Part shown: positions 32,017 to 40,927 of the stretch, one piece after another
How positions within the stretch are numbered: position 1 is the stretch's first letter
How the letters are laid out: every line of letters starts with the position of its first letter
From: Proteiniclasticum sp043951855
GTDB lineage: Bacteria > Bacillota > Clostridia > Clostridiales > Clostridiaceae
Assembly: GCF_043951855.1 (NCBI RefSeq)
Contig: NZ_JBINJW010000001.1
Location: 186,001-250,000, forward strand
DNA length: 64,000 nt
Reading direction: 5' to 3'
Position numbers and translations under genes: made by a program
The notes under the pieces: generated by a model
Told to the model about the DNA's origin: nothing
Databases searched by the model: none
What the model saw: only the letters and a program-made list of their open reading frames with translations

Positions 32017-33456
32017 TTACAGAAGCTTCTTCATCTCATCTGCAACAAACTGTACCTGTGGTCCTATAACGACCTGCACATTTGTCTTGGATGGTCTGAT
32101 GACGCCTGCAACGCCTGCCTTCTTGATCTTTGCTTCATCAACTAGGAGATGGTCTTTCACTTCCATTCTCAGTCTTGTGATGCAGTAGTCAAGGGAAGCG
32201 ATATTCTCTTTTCCGCCCAGTCCGTCAAGAACCTGTGCTGCAAGAGCATTGAAGTTTGTGTCCTTGCCGAGCTTCACGCCTTCGCCTTCCACAGCTTCAT
32301 CATCTTCTCTTCCAGGTGTCTTGAGATCCATCTTGACGATGAGGAATCTGAACAGGAAGTAGTAGATTGCGCCCATAACCAGGCCAAGTGGAATCAGCAT
32401 CCAGATATTTACAGCCAGAGGCATTCTCAGGCTGAGGAAAAAGTCAACAAATCCTGCGCTGAATCCGAAACCTGCGATCCACTGGAACTGCGCTGCGATG
32501 AATACTGAAATACCAGTAAGAAGAGCATGTACCAGGTATAGTCCAGGAGCAAGGAATACGAATGCGAATTCCATTGGTTCTGTTACACCAGTGAAGAAGG
32601 AAGAAATAGCTGCTGCCAGAAGAAGACCTCCTGCAACCTTTCTCTTATTATCCTTCGCTGTATGATACATGGCAAGTGCTGCTGCTGGAAGACCGAACAT
32701 CATCACTGGGAAGAATCCTGCCTGATATCTACCAACAATACCAGGTTCTCCTGTGCTTGCCCAGAAGTTTCCGATGTCATTGATGCCGATGGCATCAAAC
32801 CAGAATACGGAGTTCAGCGCATGATGGAGACCTGTAGGAATGAGCAGTCTGTTGAAGAAACCGTAAATACCGGCTCCCACAGCACCCAGTTCGGAGATTC
32901 CTGTACCGAAGGATACAAGTCCTGAATAAACCACTGGCCATACGAAGAAGAGCACTGCTGAAACCAGGATCATGGCAAAGGATGTCATGATCGGCACCAG
33001 TCTCTTACCGCTGAAGAACGACAGCGCCGGCGTCAGCTGTACATGGGAGAATCTGTTGTACATTCCCGCAGCCACCAGACCGGAGATGATACCCACAAAC
33101 TGGTTGTTGATTTTACCAAACGCCGCATTGACCTCACCGACATCAACAGAAGTAAGCTGTGCAACGGTTCCTGTGGATAAAAGCTTAGTCACCACAAGGA
33201 AAGCAACCAGACCTGCAAGTGCAGCCGATCCGTCCTTATCCTTTGACATACCTAACGCGACACCCACTGCGAAAAGAATGGACATGTTATCGATGATTGC
33301 ACCACCGGCACTGATCAGGAACGCTGCAATCGGACTTCCGCCACCCCAGCCAGCTGGGTCGATCCAGTATCCGATACCCATGAGTATGGATGCGACAGGT
33401 AGTACGGCAACAGGAAGCATGAGTGATCTACCGAGTTTCTGTAGATACTTCATCAT
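32017..33456 (-). CDS. PTS glucose-family permease EIICB, copy B
   Basis: A 479-residue EIIC-EIIB fusion, closely related to copy A over its whole length, including the SLMLPVAVLPVASIL start, the GLHHALNSVFWF motif and the EIIB active-site cysteine in DYCITRLRM. It transports and phosphorylates a hexose of the glucose/N-acetylglucosamine class by family; no EIIA domain is attached. Unlike copy A, this gene has its own promoter, a RAT sequence and an overlapping terminator in the leader, so it is directly regulated by the neighbouring antiterminator. The start at 33456 has AAAGGAGG 11 bases upstream, slightly wide. Confidence 0.93.
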   Translation of the reverse strand: MMKYLQKLGRSLMLPVAVLPVASILMGIGYWIDPAGWGGGSPIAAFLISAGGAIIDNMSILFAVGVALGMSKDKDGSAALAGLVAFLVVTKLLSTGTVAQLTSVDVGEVNAAFGKINNQFVGIISGLVAAGMYNRFSHVQLTPALSFFSGKRLVPIMTSFAMILVSAVLFFVWPVVYSGLVSFGTGISELGAVGAGIYGFFNRLLIPTGLHHALNSVFWFDAIGINDIGNFWASTGEPGIVGRYQAGFFPVMMFGLPAAALAMYHTAKDNKRKVAGGLLLAAAISSFFTGVTEPMEFAFVFLAPGLYLVHALLTGISVFIAAQFQWIAGFGFSAGFVDFFLSLRMPLAVNIWMLIPLGLVMGAIYYFLFRFLIVKMDLKTPGREDDEAVEGEGVKLGKDTNFNALAAQVLDGLGGKENIASLDYCITRLRMEVKDHLLVDEAKIKKAGVAGVIRPSKTNVQVVIGPQVQFVADEMKKLL

Positions 33457-33541
33457 AATGATAATTCCTCCTTTGAAAATAGATTAATAAGTTCAATGCA
33501 CAGATTCTCCCCGGAAAGACAGGTACCGTGGCCACAGTTAT

Positions 33542-33614
33542 AAAAAAAAGACCGAAGAAACAAAGCAACAGCGTTGCATGCATCTCGGTCTTGCCTGGTT
33601 CCCAGTAACAATCC
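33542..33614 (-). promoter_or_regulatory. RAT hairpin and overlapping terminator in the PTS leader
   Basis: Reading leftward, GGATTGTTACTG...CAGGCAAGACC (33614-33587) matches the ribonucleic antiterminator of the SacY/LicT/GlcT family. Its last bases are shared with the 5' arm of a terminator: AAGACCGA (33592-33585) pairs with TCGGTCTT (33555-33548), followed by eight T residues. Binding of the CAT domain to the RAT therefore prevents the terminator from forming. The mechanism is established for the family; the partner is inferred from position. Confidence 0.92.
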
Positions 33615-33628
33615 ATGTATTTGTTTAC

Positions 33629-33657
33629 ATCTTAAGTGATTGTGCACCACTTGTCAA
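33629..33657 (-). promoter_or_regulatory. Promoter of PTS copy B
   Basis: Reading leftward, consensus TTGACA (33657-33652), a 17-base spacer and TAAGAT (33634-33629). The predicted transcription start falls about 10 bases before the RAT. An ACTTGT/ACAAGT inverted repeat overlaps the -35 element. Confidence 0.82.
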
Positions 33658-33758
33658 CAAGTTGTCATGTTTAAAAAGTTAATAATACGTAAACAATACC
33701 TCTTATGAATCAAAAGCATCCAACCCGCTATGTTTTTCATTTCCACTGATCACCAATG

Positions 33759-33784
33759 AAAAAGAGCCATCTAAAGGGCTCTCT
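33759..33784 (-). terminator. Terminator of the DUF2207-lemA operon
   Basis: On the minus strand AGAGCC pairs with GGCTCT (33782-33777 with 33768-33763) around an 8-base loop, followed by TTTTT. It begins 25 bases after the lemA stop. Confidence 0.8.
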
Positions 33785-33806
33785 CTCAAATAAATATTAT
33801 GTGGTT

Positions 33807-34370
33807 CTAGAACTGAACCTTAGGTACCGCTCTGTCTGCTTCGGATGCCTCAAATAGAGGCTCCTGGGTGAAGTTGAAGATACCTGCAAAGATATTCTTA
33901 GGGAATACCTGAATGGCTGTGTTGTACTTCATGGTGGTATCGTTGTAGAACTGTCTGGCGTACCTGATCTTCTCTTCCGCATCTTTCAGCTCTGCCTGCA
34001 GTGACAGGAAGTTCTGGTCTGCCTTCAGCTGAGGATAAGCTTCCACTGTCACAAGGAGTCTGCTGATGGCTGAAGAAAGCTCGGCATCGGCCTTAGCCGT
34101 TTCTTCCACGCCTTTGGCGTTCAGCACCTGGCTTCTGGCTTTGGTGACATTTTCAAAGACTTCCTTCTCATGGGTGGCATAGCCTTTTACAGTCTCCACC
34201 AGGTTGGGAATGAGGTCTGCTCTGTTTTTCAGCTGGACCTCGATCTGAGCCCATGCATTCTTCACCCTGTTCTTTAGAACAACCAGGCTGTTGTATACAG
34301 AGACTCCATAAATCACCAGTAATACGACCAGTCCGAGAATGACGATAAGTGCTATTGTTCCTGCTTTCAT
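33807..34370 (-). CDS. lemA: LemA family protein
   Basis: A 187-residue protein with an N-terminal membrane helix (residues ~6-25) and a long three-helix cytoplasmic or extracellular bundle. The LemA signature is clear: SLVVLKNRVKNAWAQIEVQLKNRADLIPNLVETVKGYATHE begins at residue ~30, and the C-terminal KNIFAGIFNFTQEPLFEA motif is present. The molecular role of LemA is not settled. The start was placed on the second ATG (34370), which has AGGA 8 bases upstream; the first ATG (34376) is only 3 bases from it. It lies 44 bases after a DUF2207 gene, a widespread pairing. Confidence 0.93.
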   Translation of the reverse strand: MKAGTIALIVILGLVVLLVIYGVSVYNSLVVLKNRVKNAWAQIEVQLKNRADLIPNLVETVKGYATHEKEVFENVTKARSQVLNAKGVEETAKADAELSSAISRLLVTVEAYPQLKADQNFLSLQAELKDAEEKIRYARQFYNDTTMKYNTAIQVFPKNIFAGIFNFTQEPLFEASEADRAVPKVQF

Positions 34371-34414
34371 ATTCATCTTCCTTCCAAATATATATTTTGA
34401 ATTGACTTACATTG

Positions 34415-36313
34415 CTAGAAGGCACCGCCTCCGCCACCGCCGCCGCCACCGCCAGAGCTTCCTCCGGAGAAACCTCCTCCGAATCCGCCGCCGGATGACT
34501 TGGCTGAATTGGCAATCTGAGCTGTGTTCACAGCGGAGCTTACTTTAGACATGGTGTTGGAGAAACCGTGATTCATGATGTAGAAACTGTTGAAGGATCG
34601 GTATCCGCCCATATAGGTAAGATCAGGATTGCTGAGATCCGCATCAGTAAACACCTTAGGCAGCTGTTCCAGCACATCTTCCGCAACGCCCAGTGAAGTT
34701 GCATATACCAGATAATGCTCCCAGATGATAAGTGATGGAATCTCCGCTTCCTTCATGTTCGAGAAATCCTCAAGGAATTTCCTGAAGGCTTCCCACATGG
34801 TCTTATGTTCCACACCACGCCTGGAATACTTTCTGATGAAATTCAGGGAGATCAGTCCGAAGATCATTACTCCGCCGAGTACGATAAGACCGATGGCAAT
34901 AAAGCTTCCCAGAAGAAACAGTCCGCCTAGTCCTGCAAGAATCAGCGCGATGCCCATCAGCACAAAGACTTTGGCGCCCTGAAGTGTATTGGGTGCGAAA
35001 AACTGCTGCTTCTCGGCAGTGTCTTTCACTTTCGCCTTGAAGTATTCATAGTCCTTCTGGAACTGAAGTGCCGCTTTCTGCTTTTTCACGATGGTTTCCA
35101 GATCGTCCATGACAAGGCCTCTCCCTCCACCGATTTCGTCGATGAACCAGGTGGCAAGGAACTGTTCATGGGGCATCAGGCTCGAAAGTTTCTCTTTATT
35201 CAGCCAGGTGATTTCGAAGGTATCTTCTTCTTTCTTGAAGATCAGTCCGCTTTCCACTTTCAAGGGGGTCAGCTTGATCACTTTCTTTCTGGCAAGGTCA
35301 AGAAGGGTAGCGATGATATCATCATCCTTGGTCCTTCCTTTTGTCAGCAGATAGGTCATCACTGCCGGTGTGTAGTCCTCTGGAAGTTCTCTGTAGTAGT
35401 CTCCCATGAATTCAGGTTTCAGCTCTCTTGTGAACTTCCTGAACATGAAGAAGACTGCACCTATGGCTGCTGCAATGGCTCCCAGAAATACGGGTCTCGA
35501 CGCTTTCTCACGCGCTTCCCTCTTCTCCTGTTCCTCCAGCTCTCTGATGGCTTCCTCTCTTCTTTCATTGGCTTCATCCGCCAGTCTCTGCTCATTCTCC
35601 AGTATGTTCTGTAGCTCATCATTCTGGAACACATTGGTGGATGCCGGAATCAGCTCCGGTGGAAAAATCACCAGAGTTTCCACAAATTCATTGTTCACAC
35701 TTGGCACCGTGAACCGGAACGTCCGCTCATCCACAATGGTGCTTTCTCCTGTCAGAGGACCATGGGCATAGACCTTCAGGTCTTCCCTGGCTGCGCCTTC
35801 CGGTATGGTGATCGTAATGGTGATGTCACTGAGGGGTACAGACCATCTTTTATCGATGATCTTTCTGTTGAAGATTCCGATGTCATTGTATCGCTCTGCC
35901 ACATTGACCAGCGTATAGCCGATATAGAAAGTCTTCTGCTCGTAATCGGATGGTTCATAGATTTTAAGCTTTGCCAGCTCTCCTGTATCATCCAGTTCGT
36001 ACACATAGGTGCCTGAACCAGTGCTCTCATTGAAATAAGTGATATTTCCGCCTTCCAGCACACCCACAGTCAGGTCTTTCAGACCACTGGTTCGCGTATA
36101 GTCGATGTCTCTCAGAATTCCATCGAAATTTCCGTCGAAATCATATGTGATCTCTTCCATGACCACCGCATCACCATTTTCCAGAATCTGAACATCCATA
36201 TTGAATTCCGTTACATCATAATATCCTTCTGAGCCCAAGGCCATCTGACCCGGCAGGATGAATATCATGAGGAAAAATCCGATGATGATTTTAAACGTAG
36301 TATGTCGTTTCAT
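34415..36313 (-). CDS. DUF2207 (YciQ-like) membrane protein
   Basis: A 632-residue membrane protein. It has a cleavable-looking signal peptide (residues 1-28), an extracellular DUF2207 domain (residues ~30-240, with YDVTEFNMDVQILENGDAVVMEEITYDF), a membrane helix near residue 275, a cytoplasmic stretch, two adjacent helices near residues 455-500, and a glycine-rich end (SGGGFGGGFSGG and a run of glycines before AF). The glycine-rich tail is typical of this family. It probably works with LemA, encoded next, in envelope maintenance; the biochemical role is unknown. The start was moved 12 codons in, to the ATG 6 bases after GGAGG. Confidence 0.9.
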   Translation of the reverse strand: MKRHTTFKIIIGFFLMIFILPGQMALGSEGYYDVTEFNMDVQILENGDAVVMEEITYDFDGNFDGILRDIDYTRTSGLKDLTVGVLEGGNITYFNESTGSGTYVYELDDTGELAKLKIYEPSDYEQKTFYIGYTLVNVAERYNDIGIFNRKIIDKRWSVPLSDITITITIPEGAAREDLKVYAHGPLTGESTIVDERTFRFTVPSVNNEFVETLVIFPPELIPASTNVFQNDELQNILENEQRLADEANERREEAIRELEEQEKREAREKASRPVFLGAIAAAIGAVFFMFRKFTRELKPEFMGDYYRELPEDYTPAVMTYLLTKGRTKDDDIIATLLDLARKKVIKLTPLKVESGLIFKKEEDTFEITWLNKEKLSSLMPHEQFLATWFIDEIGGGRGLVMDDLETIVKKQKAALQFQKDYEYFKAKVKDTAEKQQFFAPNTLQGAKVFVLMGIALILAGLGGLFLLGSFIAIGLIVLGGVMIFGLISLNFIRKYSRRGVEHKTMWEAFRKFLEDFSNMKEAEIPSLIIWEHYLVYATSLGVAEDVLEQLPKVFTDADLSNPDLTYMGGYRSFNSFYIMNHGFSNTMSKVSSAVNTAQIANSAKSSGGGFGGGFSGGSSGGGGGGGGGGAF

Positions 36314-36405
36314 ACTCCACCTCCTCGTTCTCTCTGCTCTTTCTTCCATTCTAGCTGTCTATCTGTTATACTTGTTCACATTTCAGCATCTCTTTCATAC
36401 GTCTG

Positions 36406-37230
36406 CTAAAGTGTACGCTCATCCATGCCGAGATCCAGATACCGGTTCAGCACATAGGCTACTCCGTCTTCATCATTGGTCTTTGTGATGTAATCACTGG
36501 CTTCTCTGATGATTTCATGGGCATTGCCCATGGCTACACCCAGTCCTGCCCCTTGTATCATTTCAAGATCATTGGGGGCATCTCCGATGGCCATGATCTC
36601 GCTTTCCTGTATGCCATGGAGCTTTGCCACTGCCATGATGCCGCTCATCTTATTGACTTCCTTTCTCATGATTTCAAGATAAACCGGCATGGACCGGACC
36701 AGATTGTACCTGTCATCGAAATGCTTTCGAATCTCTCCGATATAGGAATCAAGGACTTCTTCATCATCGAGAATCAGCACTTTCGTGATCTTCTCCTCAT
36801 CACGCAGCACCTGGGGATGACAGACTTTCAGGTTCATGCTGTTAAGCTCCGCCTCATATCTTCCATGGGCATTGTCCCTTGGCGTCATGGCCTCATGAAA
36901 CGTGTAGATCGTGTAGTTTGCATCGACGCTGTCGCACACCTTTGCAATCTCCTTTGCTTCTTTCCCAGTGAGGGAATTCTCATAAACATATTCATCATCG
37001 ATGATTCTCAGTGCTGCAGCCCCATTGTGTCCCACCACATACTCTTGCTCACCGACGAGTCCGAGACCTTCGGTGAATTCCACCAGGTTATTTATGGTAC
37101 GCCCGCTGCAGAGGACGATCTTGACGCCCTTTTCCATGGCTCTTCTTATGGCTTCTCTATTCTTCTCACTGATCTCATGGCTGGAGGATAAAAGGGTTCC
37201 ATCCATATCGATCGCAACTAATTTATACAT
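36406..37230 (-). CDS. Cof-type HAD phosphatase
   Basis: A 274-residue haloacid-dehalogenase-family hydrolase of the Cof/YwpJ class. The four HAD motifs are visible: DMDGTLL with nucleophile Asp 8, the Thr/Ser motif in CSGRTI near residue 41, a conserved lysine around residue 195 (EVNKMSG), and GDAPNDLEMIQ near residue 217. A C2-type cap domain fills residues ~85-185. Such enzymes dephosphorylate sugar phosphates, FMN or PLP, and the substrate is not predictable. GGAGG lies 6 bases before the ATG. It is a single gene, with no strong terminator seen before the DUF2207 operon downstream. Confidence 0.92.
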   Translation of the reverse strand: MYKLVAIDMDGTLLSSSHEISEKNREAIRRAMEKGVKIVLCSGRTINNLVEFTEGLGLVGEQEYVVGHNGAAALRIIDDEYVYENSLTGKEAKEIAKVCDSVDANYTIYTFHEAMTPRDNAHGRYEAELNSMNLKVCHPQVLRDEEKITKVLILDDEEVLDSYIGEIRKHFDDRYNLVRSMPVYLEIMRKEVNKMSGIMAVAKLHGIQESEIMAIGDAPNDLEMIQGAGLGVAMGNAHEIIREASDYITKTNDEDGVAYVLNRYLDLGMDERTL

Positions 37231-37514
37231 CTGTTTCCTCCGTGTTGATTTGTAACCATTATACCCCAGTTTATATATAATTAAGTAATATGACCATTAA
37301 ATTTTCATTAATTATACGATAGAGCATCGGAATTTCCGCTCCCATGACGGAATAAGTAAAATTATGATGAATAAAAAAGTGGTATAATCCATGATTATCA
37401 ATTATAATATATAATTGGTCTTAAGATACGATGTATCGCTAGAGAAGACTCATAAAAAGAAATTCCCTATCACAAGTTGTTTATTGTGATTTCAAAAGTA
37501 TATGGAGGAAAACC

Positions 37515-39113
37515 GTGGAAGATTTAAGAAAAGAAATAGAACGCAGAAGAACCTTTGCCATCATCTCCCATCCCGATGCCGGTAAAACGACACTTACAGA
37601 GAAGCTGCTTCTTTATGGAGGAGCCATCCGCCTGGCAGGTTCTGTAAAATCAAGAAAATCCAAAAACTATGCTGTGTCCGACTGGATGGAAATCGAGAAG
37701 CAGAGAGGAATTTCTGTCACCTCCTCCGTCATGCAGTTCAACTATGACGGCTATGTCATAAACATTCTGGATACGCCTGGACATCAGGACTTCTCGGAAG
37801 ATACCTATAGAACACTTATGGCGGCTGACTCAGCGGTCATGGTGGTGGATGCGGCCAAAGGTGTGGAAGACCAGACCAGGAAGCTTTTCCATGTCTGTTC
37901 TCTGAGAAACATTCCCATCTTCACCATTGTCAACAAGATGGACCGTGAAGCCAGAGATCCTTTTGAACTCATGGAAGACATCGAGAACGAACTAGGCATC
38001 AAAACCTACCCCATGAACTGGCCCATCGGGTCAGGCAAGGACTTCAGAGGAGTCTATGAAAGAGAATCCAGCAGCATTCAGGTATTCTCTTCTGCAGGTA
38101 CCCATGGTTCCAGCACGGTAGCTTCCGTGAAGGGCTCCGTGGACGATCCGGTCTTCAAGGACCTCATCGGAGATTCCTTTCATGAGGAACTGAAGGAAAA
38201 CATTGAGCTTCTGGATATCGCAGGAAACGAGTTTGATATGGGGGAAGTGCTGAAGGGGAATCTGAGTCCCGTATTCTTTGCTTCCGCACTGACGAACTTC
38301 GGAATCGAACCCTTCCTGAAATCCTTCCTGGAACTCACCTCCCCTCCACTTCCAAGAGCCACTTCAGAGGGAGAAGAAATCGATGTGTTCAGTGACGATT
38401 TTTCAGCCTTTGTCTTCAAGATTCAGGCAAACATGAATCCGCAGCATCGTGACCGTATCGCCTTCATCAGAATCTGCTCCGGCAAGTTCAAGAAAGGCAT
38501 GGAAGTCTATCACTACCAGGGCAAGAACAAGATCAAGCTCTCTCAGCCTCAGCAGTTTCTGGCTCAGGACAGAGAAGTGGTGGAGGAAGCCTACGCCGGA
38601 GACATCATCGGTGTCTTTGACCCAGGTATTTACGCCATAGGAGACACCCTCACAGAGCCAAAGAATAAATTCAAATTCGAAGGGATTCCTGCCTTTGCTC
38701 CTGAACATTTTGCAAGGGTGAGACCTATGGATACCATCAAGAGAAAGCAGTTTGTAAAAGGAATCACTCAGGTGGCACAGGAAGGTGCCATACAGGTCTA
38801 TAAAGAACATCATATCGGAATGGAAGAGATCATCGTCGGCGTTGTAGGAACGCTGCAGATGGAAGTGCTTGAATTCCGTCTGAAGAATGAATATGGTGTG
38901 GATATCAAAATCGATCATCTTCCCTACCGCTTTGTGCGCTGGATCGAGACAGAAGATGTGGACCTGGATACCCTCGACATCACCTCTGATACCAGACTGG
39001 TCACGGATTTAAGAGGAAGGAACATCCTTCTTTTCCAGAACGAATGGGGTATCTCCTGGGTACTTAATCACAATGACAACCTGACCCTCACCGATGTGGG
39101 CAAGGTGGACTAG
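37515..39113 (+). CDS. prfC: Peptide chain release factor 3
   Basis: A 532-residue GTPase that recycles RF1 and RF2 from the ribosome after termination. G-domain motifs are SHPDAGKTT (G1, from residue 18), DTPGHQDF (G3, near residue 85) and NKMD (G4, near residue 139), and the RF3-specific KSRKSKNYAVSDWMEIEKQRGISV switch region is present. Domains II and III follow with the expected C-terminal YGVDIKIDHLPYRFVRW segment. The start is a GTG 6 bases after GGAGG. Monocistronic, with a terminator 10 bases after the stop. Confidence 0.97.
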   Translation: MEDLRKEIERRRTFAIISHPDAGKTTLTEKLLLYGGAIRLAGSVKSRKSKNYAVSDWMEIEKQRGISVTSSVMQFNYDGYVINILDTPGHQDFSEDTYRTLMAADSAVMVVDAAKGVEDQTRKLFHVCSLRNIPIFTIVNKMDREARDPFELMEDIENELGIKTYPMNWPIGSGKDFRGVYERESSSIQVFSSAGTHGSSTVASVKGSVDDPVFKDLIGDSFHEELKENIELLDIAGNEFDMGEVLKGNLSPVFFASALTNFGIEPFLKSFLELTSPPLPRATSEGEEIDVFSDDFSAFVFKIQANMNPQHRDRIAFIRICSGKFKKGMEVYHYQGKNKIKLSQPQQFLAQDREVVEEAYAGDIIGVFDPGIYAIGDTLTEPKNKFKFEGIPAFAPEHFARVRPMDTIKRKQFVKGITQVAQEGAIQVYKEHHIGMEEIIVGVVGTLQMEVLEFRLKNEYGVDIKIDHLPYRFVRWIETEDVDLDTLDITSDTRLVTDLRGRNILLFQNEWGISWVLNHNDNLTLTDVGKVD

Positions 39114-39123
39114 AGAACTATAG

Positions 39124-39158
39124 AAGAGTGCTGAAGAAATTCAGTGCTCTTTTTTTGT
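39124..39158 (+). terminator. Terminator of prfC
   Basis: A 12-bp stem with two G-U pairs (39124-39135 with 39140-39151) closes on GAAA and is followed by seven T residues, ending about 55 bases before the trhO promoter. Confidence 0.88.
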
Positions 39159-39211
39159 ACCATGTATTCAATATTTACTTTTCTGTCAATTTAAATTGCA
39201 TCCTATGGCAA

Positions 39212-39240
39212 TTTACAAAATCTAATTATTGCGGTATACT
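39212..39240 (+). promoter_or_regulatory. Promoter of trhO
   Basis: TTTACA at 39212-39217, a 17-base spacer and TATACT at 39235-39240, about 30 bases before the assigned start codon. Confidence 0.72.
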
Positions 39241-39272
39241 TGTATCCATCAAAAATATGGAGAAGTGTAGAA

Positions 39273-40280
39273 ATGAGTAAGAATAAATACAGAGTACTGC
39301 TTTACTATAAATTCACTGAAATAAAAGACCCCCATGCCTATGCCATGGAACATAAAACCCTTTGTCGTTCCCTGAATCTCAAGGGAAGGATTCTTGTGGC
39401 GGAAGAAGGAATCAACGGAACCCTTTCCGGAACCATCGAGGAAACGGATCGGTACATGCAGCACATGAAAGCGGATCCCCGATTTTCCGATATGGTCTTC
39501 AAAATCCATGAAGAAGAAAAAAATGCTTTCCGCAAGCTCTACGTGAAACCAAAAAAAAGCATCATCACCCTGAAGGACGAGGATGATGTGAATCCAGGAG
39601 AAAAGGTGGGTACCTACCTGAAACCCACGGAATGGTATGAAATGCTGCAGAAGGAAGATGTCATCATCCTGGACGGCAGAAACGGATACGAATATGACAT
39701 CGGACATTTCAGGGGAGCCATCCGTCCCGACATCACAAACTTCAAGGAGTTCCCCCAGTGGATCGAGGAAAACCTCTCCGCGCACAAAGACAAAAAGATC
39801 ATCGCCTACTGCACCGGAGGCATCAGGTGCGAGAAACTCACCGGAGTCCTTCTCAACCAGGGCTTCCAGGATGTCTATCATCTGGAAGGCGGCATAGTGA
39901 CCTACGGTCAGAACGAAGAGACCAAGGGCCGGCTCTGGGACGGAAAATGCTATGTCTTTGATGACAGGATTTCCGTACCCATCAATCAGGAGGAAGAGGT
40001 CATCGTTTCAAAATGTGTCCACTGCGGAGCCCTTACAGACAGATACATCAACTGCACCAACGATGACTGCCATCTGCAGCACATCGCCTGCGCATCCTGT
40101 GAAAAGAAGCACGAAGGATTCTGCAGCAAAGCATGCAGAGACTATGTCCTGAAGAACCCTTCCAGGGATGCAAGAGTCCGTCTGAAGGAAAAAGCAAGGC
40201 TATATGAAACCTACGGGCAGAAACACAGAAAAGCCAGGGAAGCCTTTGAGAAGCTGAAAGACGAAAAGGTTCACTTATAA
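39273..40280 (+). CDS. trhO: tRNA uridine(34) hydroxylase, rhodanese-related (TrhO/YceA)
   Basis: A 335-residue protein of the TrhO family, which adds oxygen to uridine 34 of certain tRNAs to make 5-hydroxyuridine. The N-terminal domain (RILVAEEGINGTLSG near residue 38) and the rhodanese domain with the active-site loop YCTGGIRCEKLTG (near residue 175) are both typical. The C-terminal part contains many cysteines (CVHCGALTDRYINC and CASCEKKHEGFCS), as in the long Gram-positive members, probably a zinc site. The start was moved 11 codons in; GGAG lies 10 bases before that ATG. Confidence 0.94.
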   Translation: MSKNKYRVLLYYKFTEIKDPHAYAMEHKTLCRSLNLKGRILVAEEGINGTLSGTIEETDRYMQHMKADPRFSDMVFKIHEEEKNAFRKLYVKPKKSIITLKDEDDVNPGEKVGTYLKPTEWYEMLQKEDVIILDGRNGYEYDIGHFRGAIRPDITNFKEFPQWIEENLSAHKDKKIIAYCTGGIRCEKLTGVLLNQGFQDVYHLEGGIVTYGQNEETKGRLWDGKCYVFDDRISVPINQEEEVIVSKCVHCGALTDRYINCTNDDCHLQHIACASCEKKHEGFCSKACRDYVLKNPSRDARVRLKEKARLYETYGQKHRKAREAFEKLKDEKVHL

Positions 40281-40284
40281 AGAA

Positions 40285-40334
40285 AAAGATTCTATCTGGA
40301 AAATCCTCATGGGATTTTCCTGGATAGAATCTTT
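40285..40334. terminator. Bidirectional terminator between trhO and a lipoprotein gene
   Basis: AAAGATTCTATC (40285-40296) pairs with GATAGAATCTTT (40323-40334), with a GGAAAATCC/GGATTTTCC stem inside, giving over 20 paired bases around a TCAT loop. Confidence 0.9.
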
Positions 40335-40349
40335 CTGTTTTCAGGTGTT

Positions 40350-40844
40350 TCAGCCTCTCTTTACCGCATCCAGGATAGTCTTGGCATCAAAATCATAGGA
40401 CTGCTCTGTCTCCACTGCCTGTTTTCCGTACAAAGTCACGTTCTTCTGACCGGTATAGCTGATGGTGATCTTATAGATTTCCCTGATTTCCTCATAGTCT
40501 CTGTAGTTCAGGATACTATGGGTCACCCTGGTGGTCTCATAGACCATGAGCTTCTCGAAATCCTCATAGGGGCTGGGATCATTCCCGAGATCGATTTCCA
40601 GAATGATTTCATTTCCTTTGACACTGGCCTCTTTCAGCGCTTTCCCTTCACCGTAGAAAGCTTCCAGGACAGGTCTTAGCTCTTCCAGATAGCTTCTCAG
40701 CTCTTCATTGTCTGCAGCGGATTCCTGAGCAGGGTCTATGTACTCTGACACATCAGGTGTCACGCCTAAAAGACTGCACCCTGAAACCGCAACTGCAAGT
40801 CCTGCTATGAGGGTAGTCATAAACAGCTTTTTAATTTTTTTCAA
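40350..40844 (-). CDS. Lipoprotein of unknown function (164 aa)
   Basis: A 164-residue secreted lipoprotein with a signal peptide ending at lipobox VSGC (Cys 23 or so). The mature part begins with an acidic helical stretch (PAQESAADNEELRSYLEELRPVLEAFYGEG) and continues with beta-strands (GNEIILEIDLGND, YKITISYTGQKNVTLYG). I cannot name the domain; the layout recalls the DUF4854 group of clostridial lipoproteins, but this is a guess. The start is a TTG at 40844, with AGAGG 8 bases upstream; the ORF's GTG at 40853 overlaps that site. Confidence 0.7.
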   Translation of the reverse strand: MKKIKKLFMTTLIAGLAVAVSGCSLLGVTPDVSEYIDPAQESAADNEELRSYLEELRPVLEAFYGEGKALKEASVKGNEIILEIDLGNDPSPYEDFEKLMVYETTRVTHSILNYRDYEEIREIYKITISYTGQKNVTLYGKQAVETEQSYDFDAKTILDAVKRG

Positions 40845-40927
40845 ATGCTTCACCTCTAAAATTATTCCTACTGATATTCTATTTCAATCCATCAGTGCAT
40901 CCATTACAAAATGAAGACAATCTCCGC

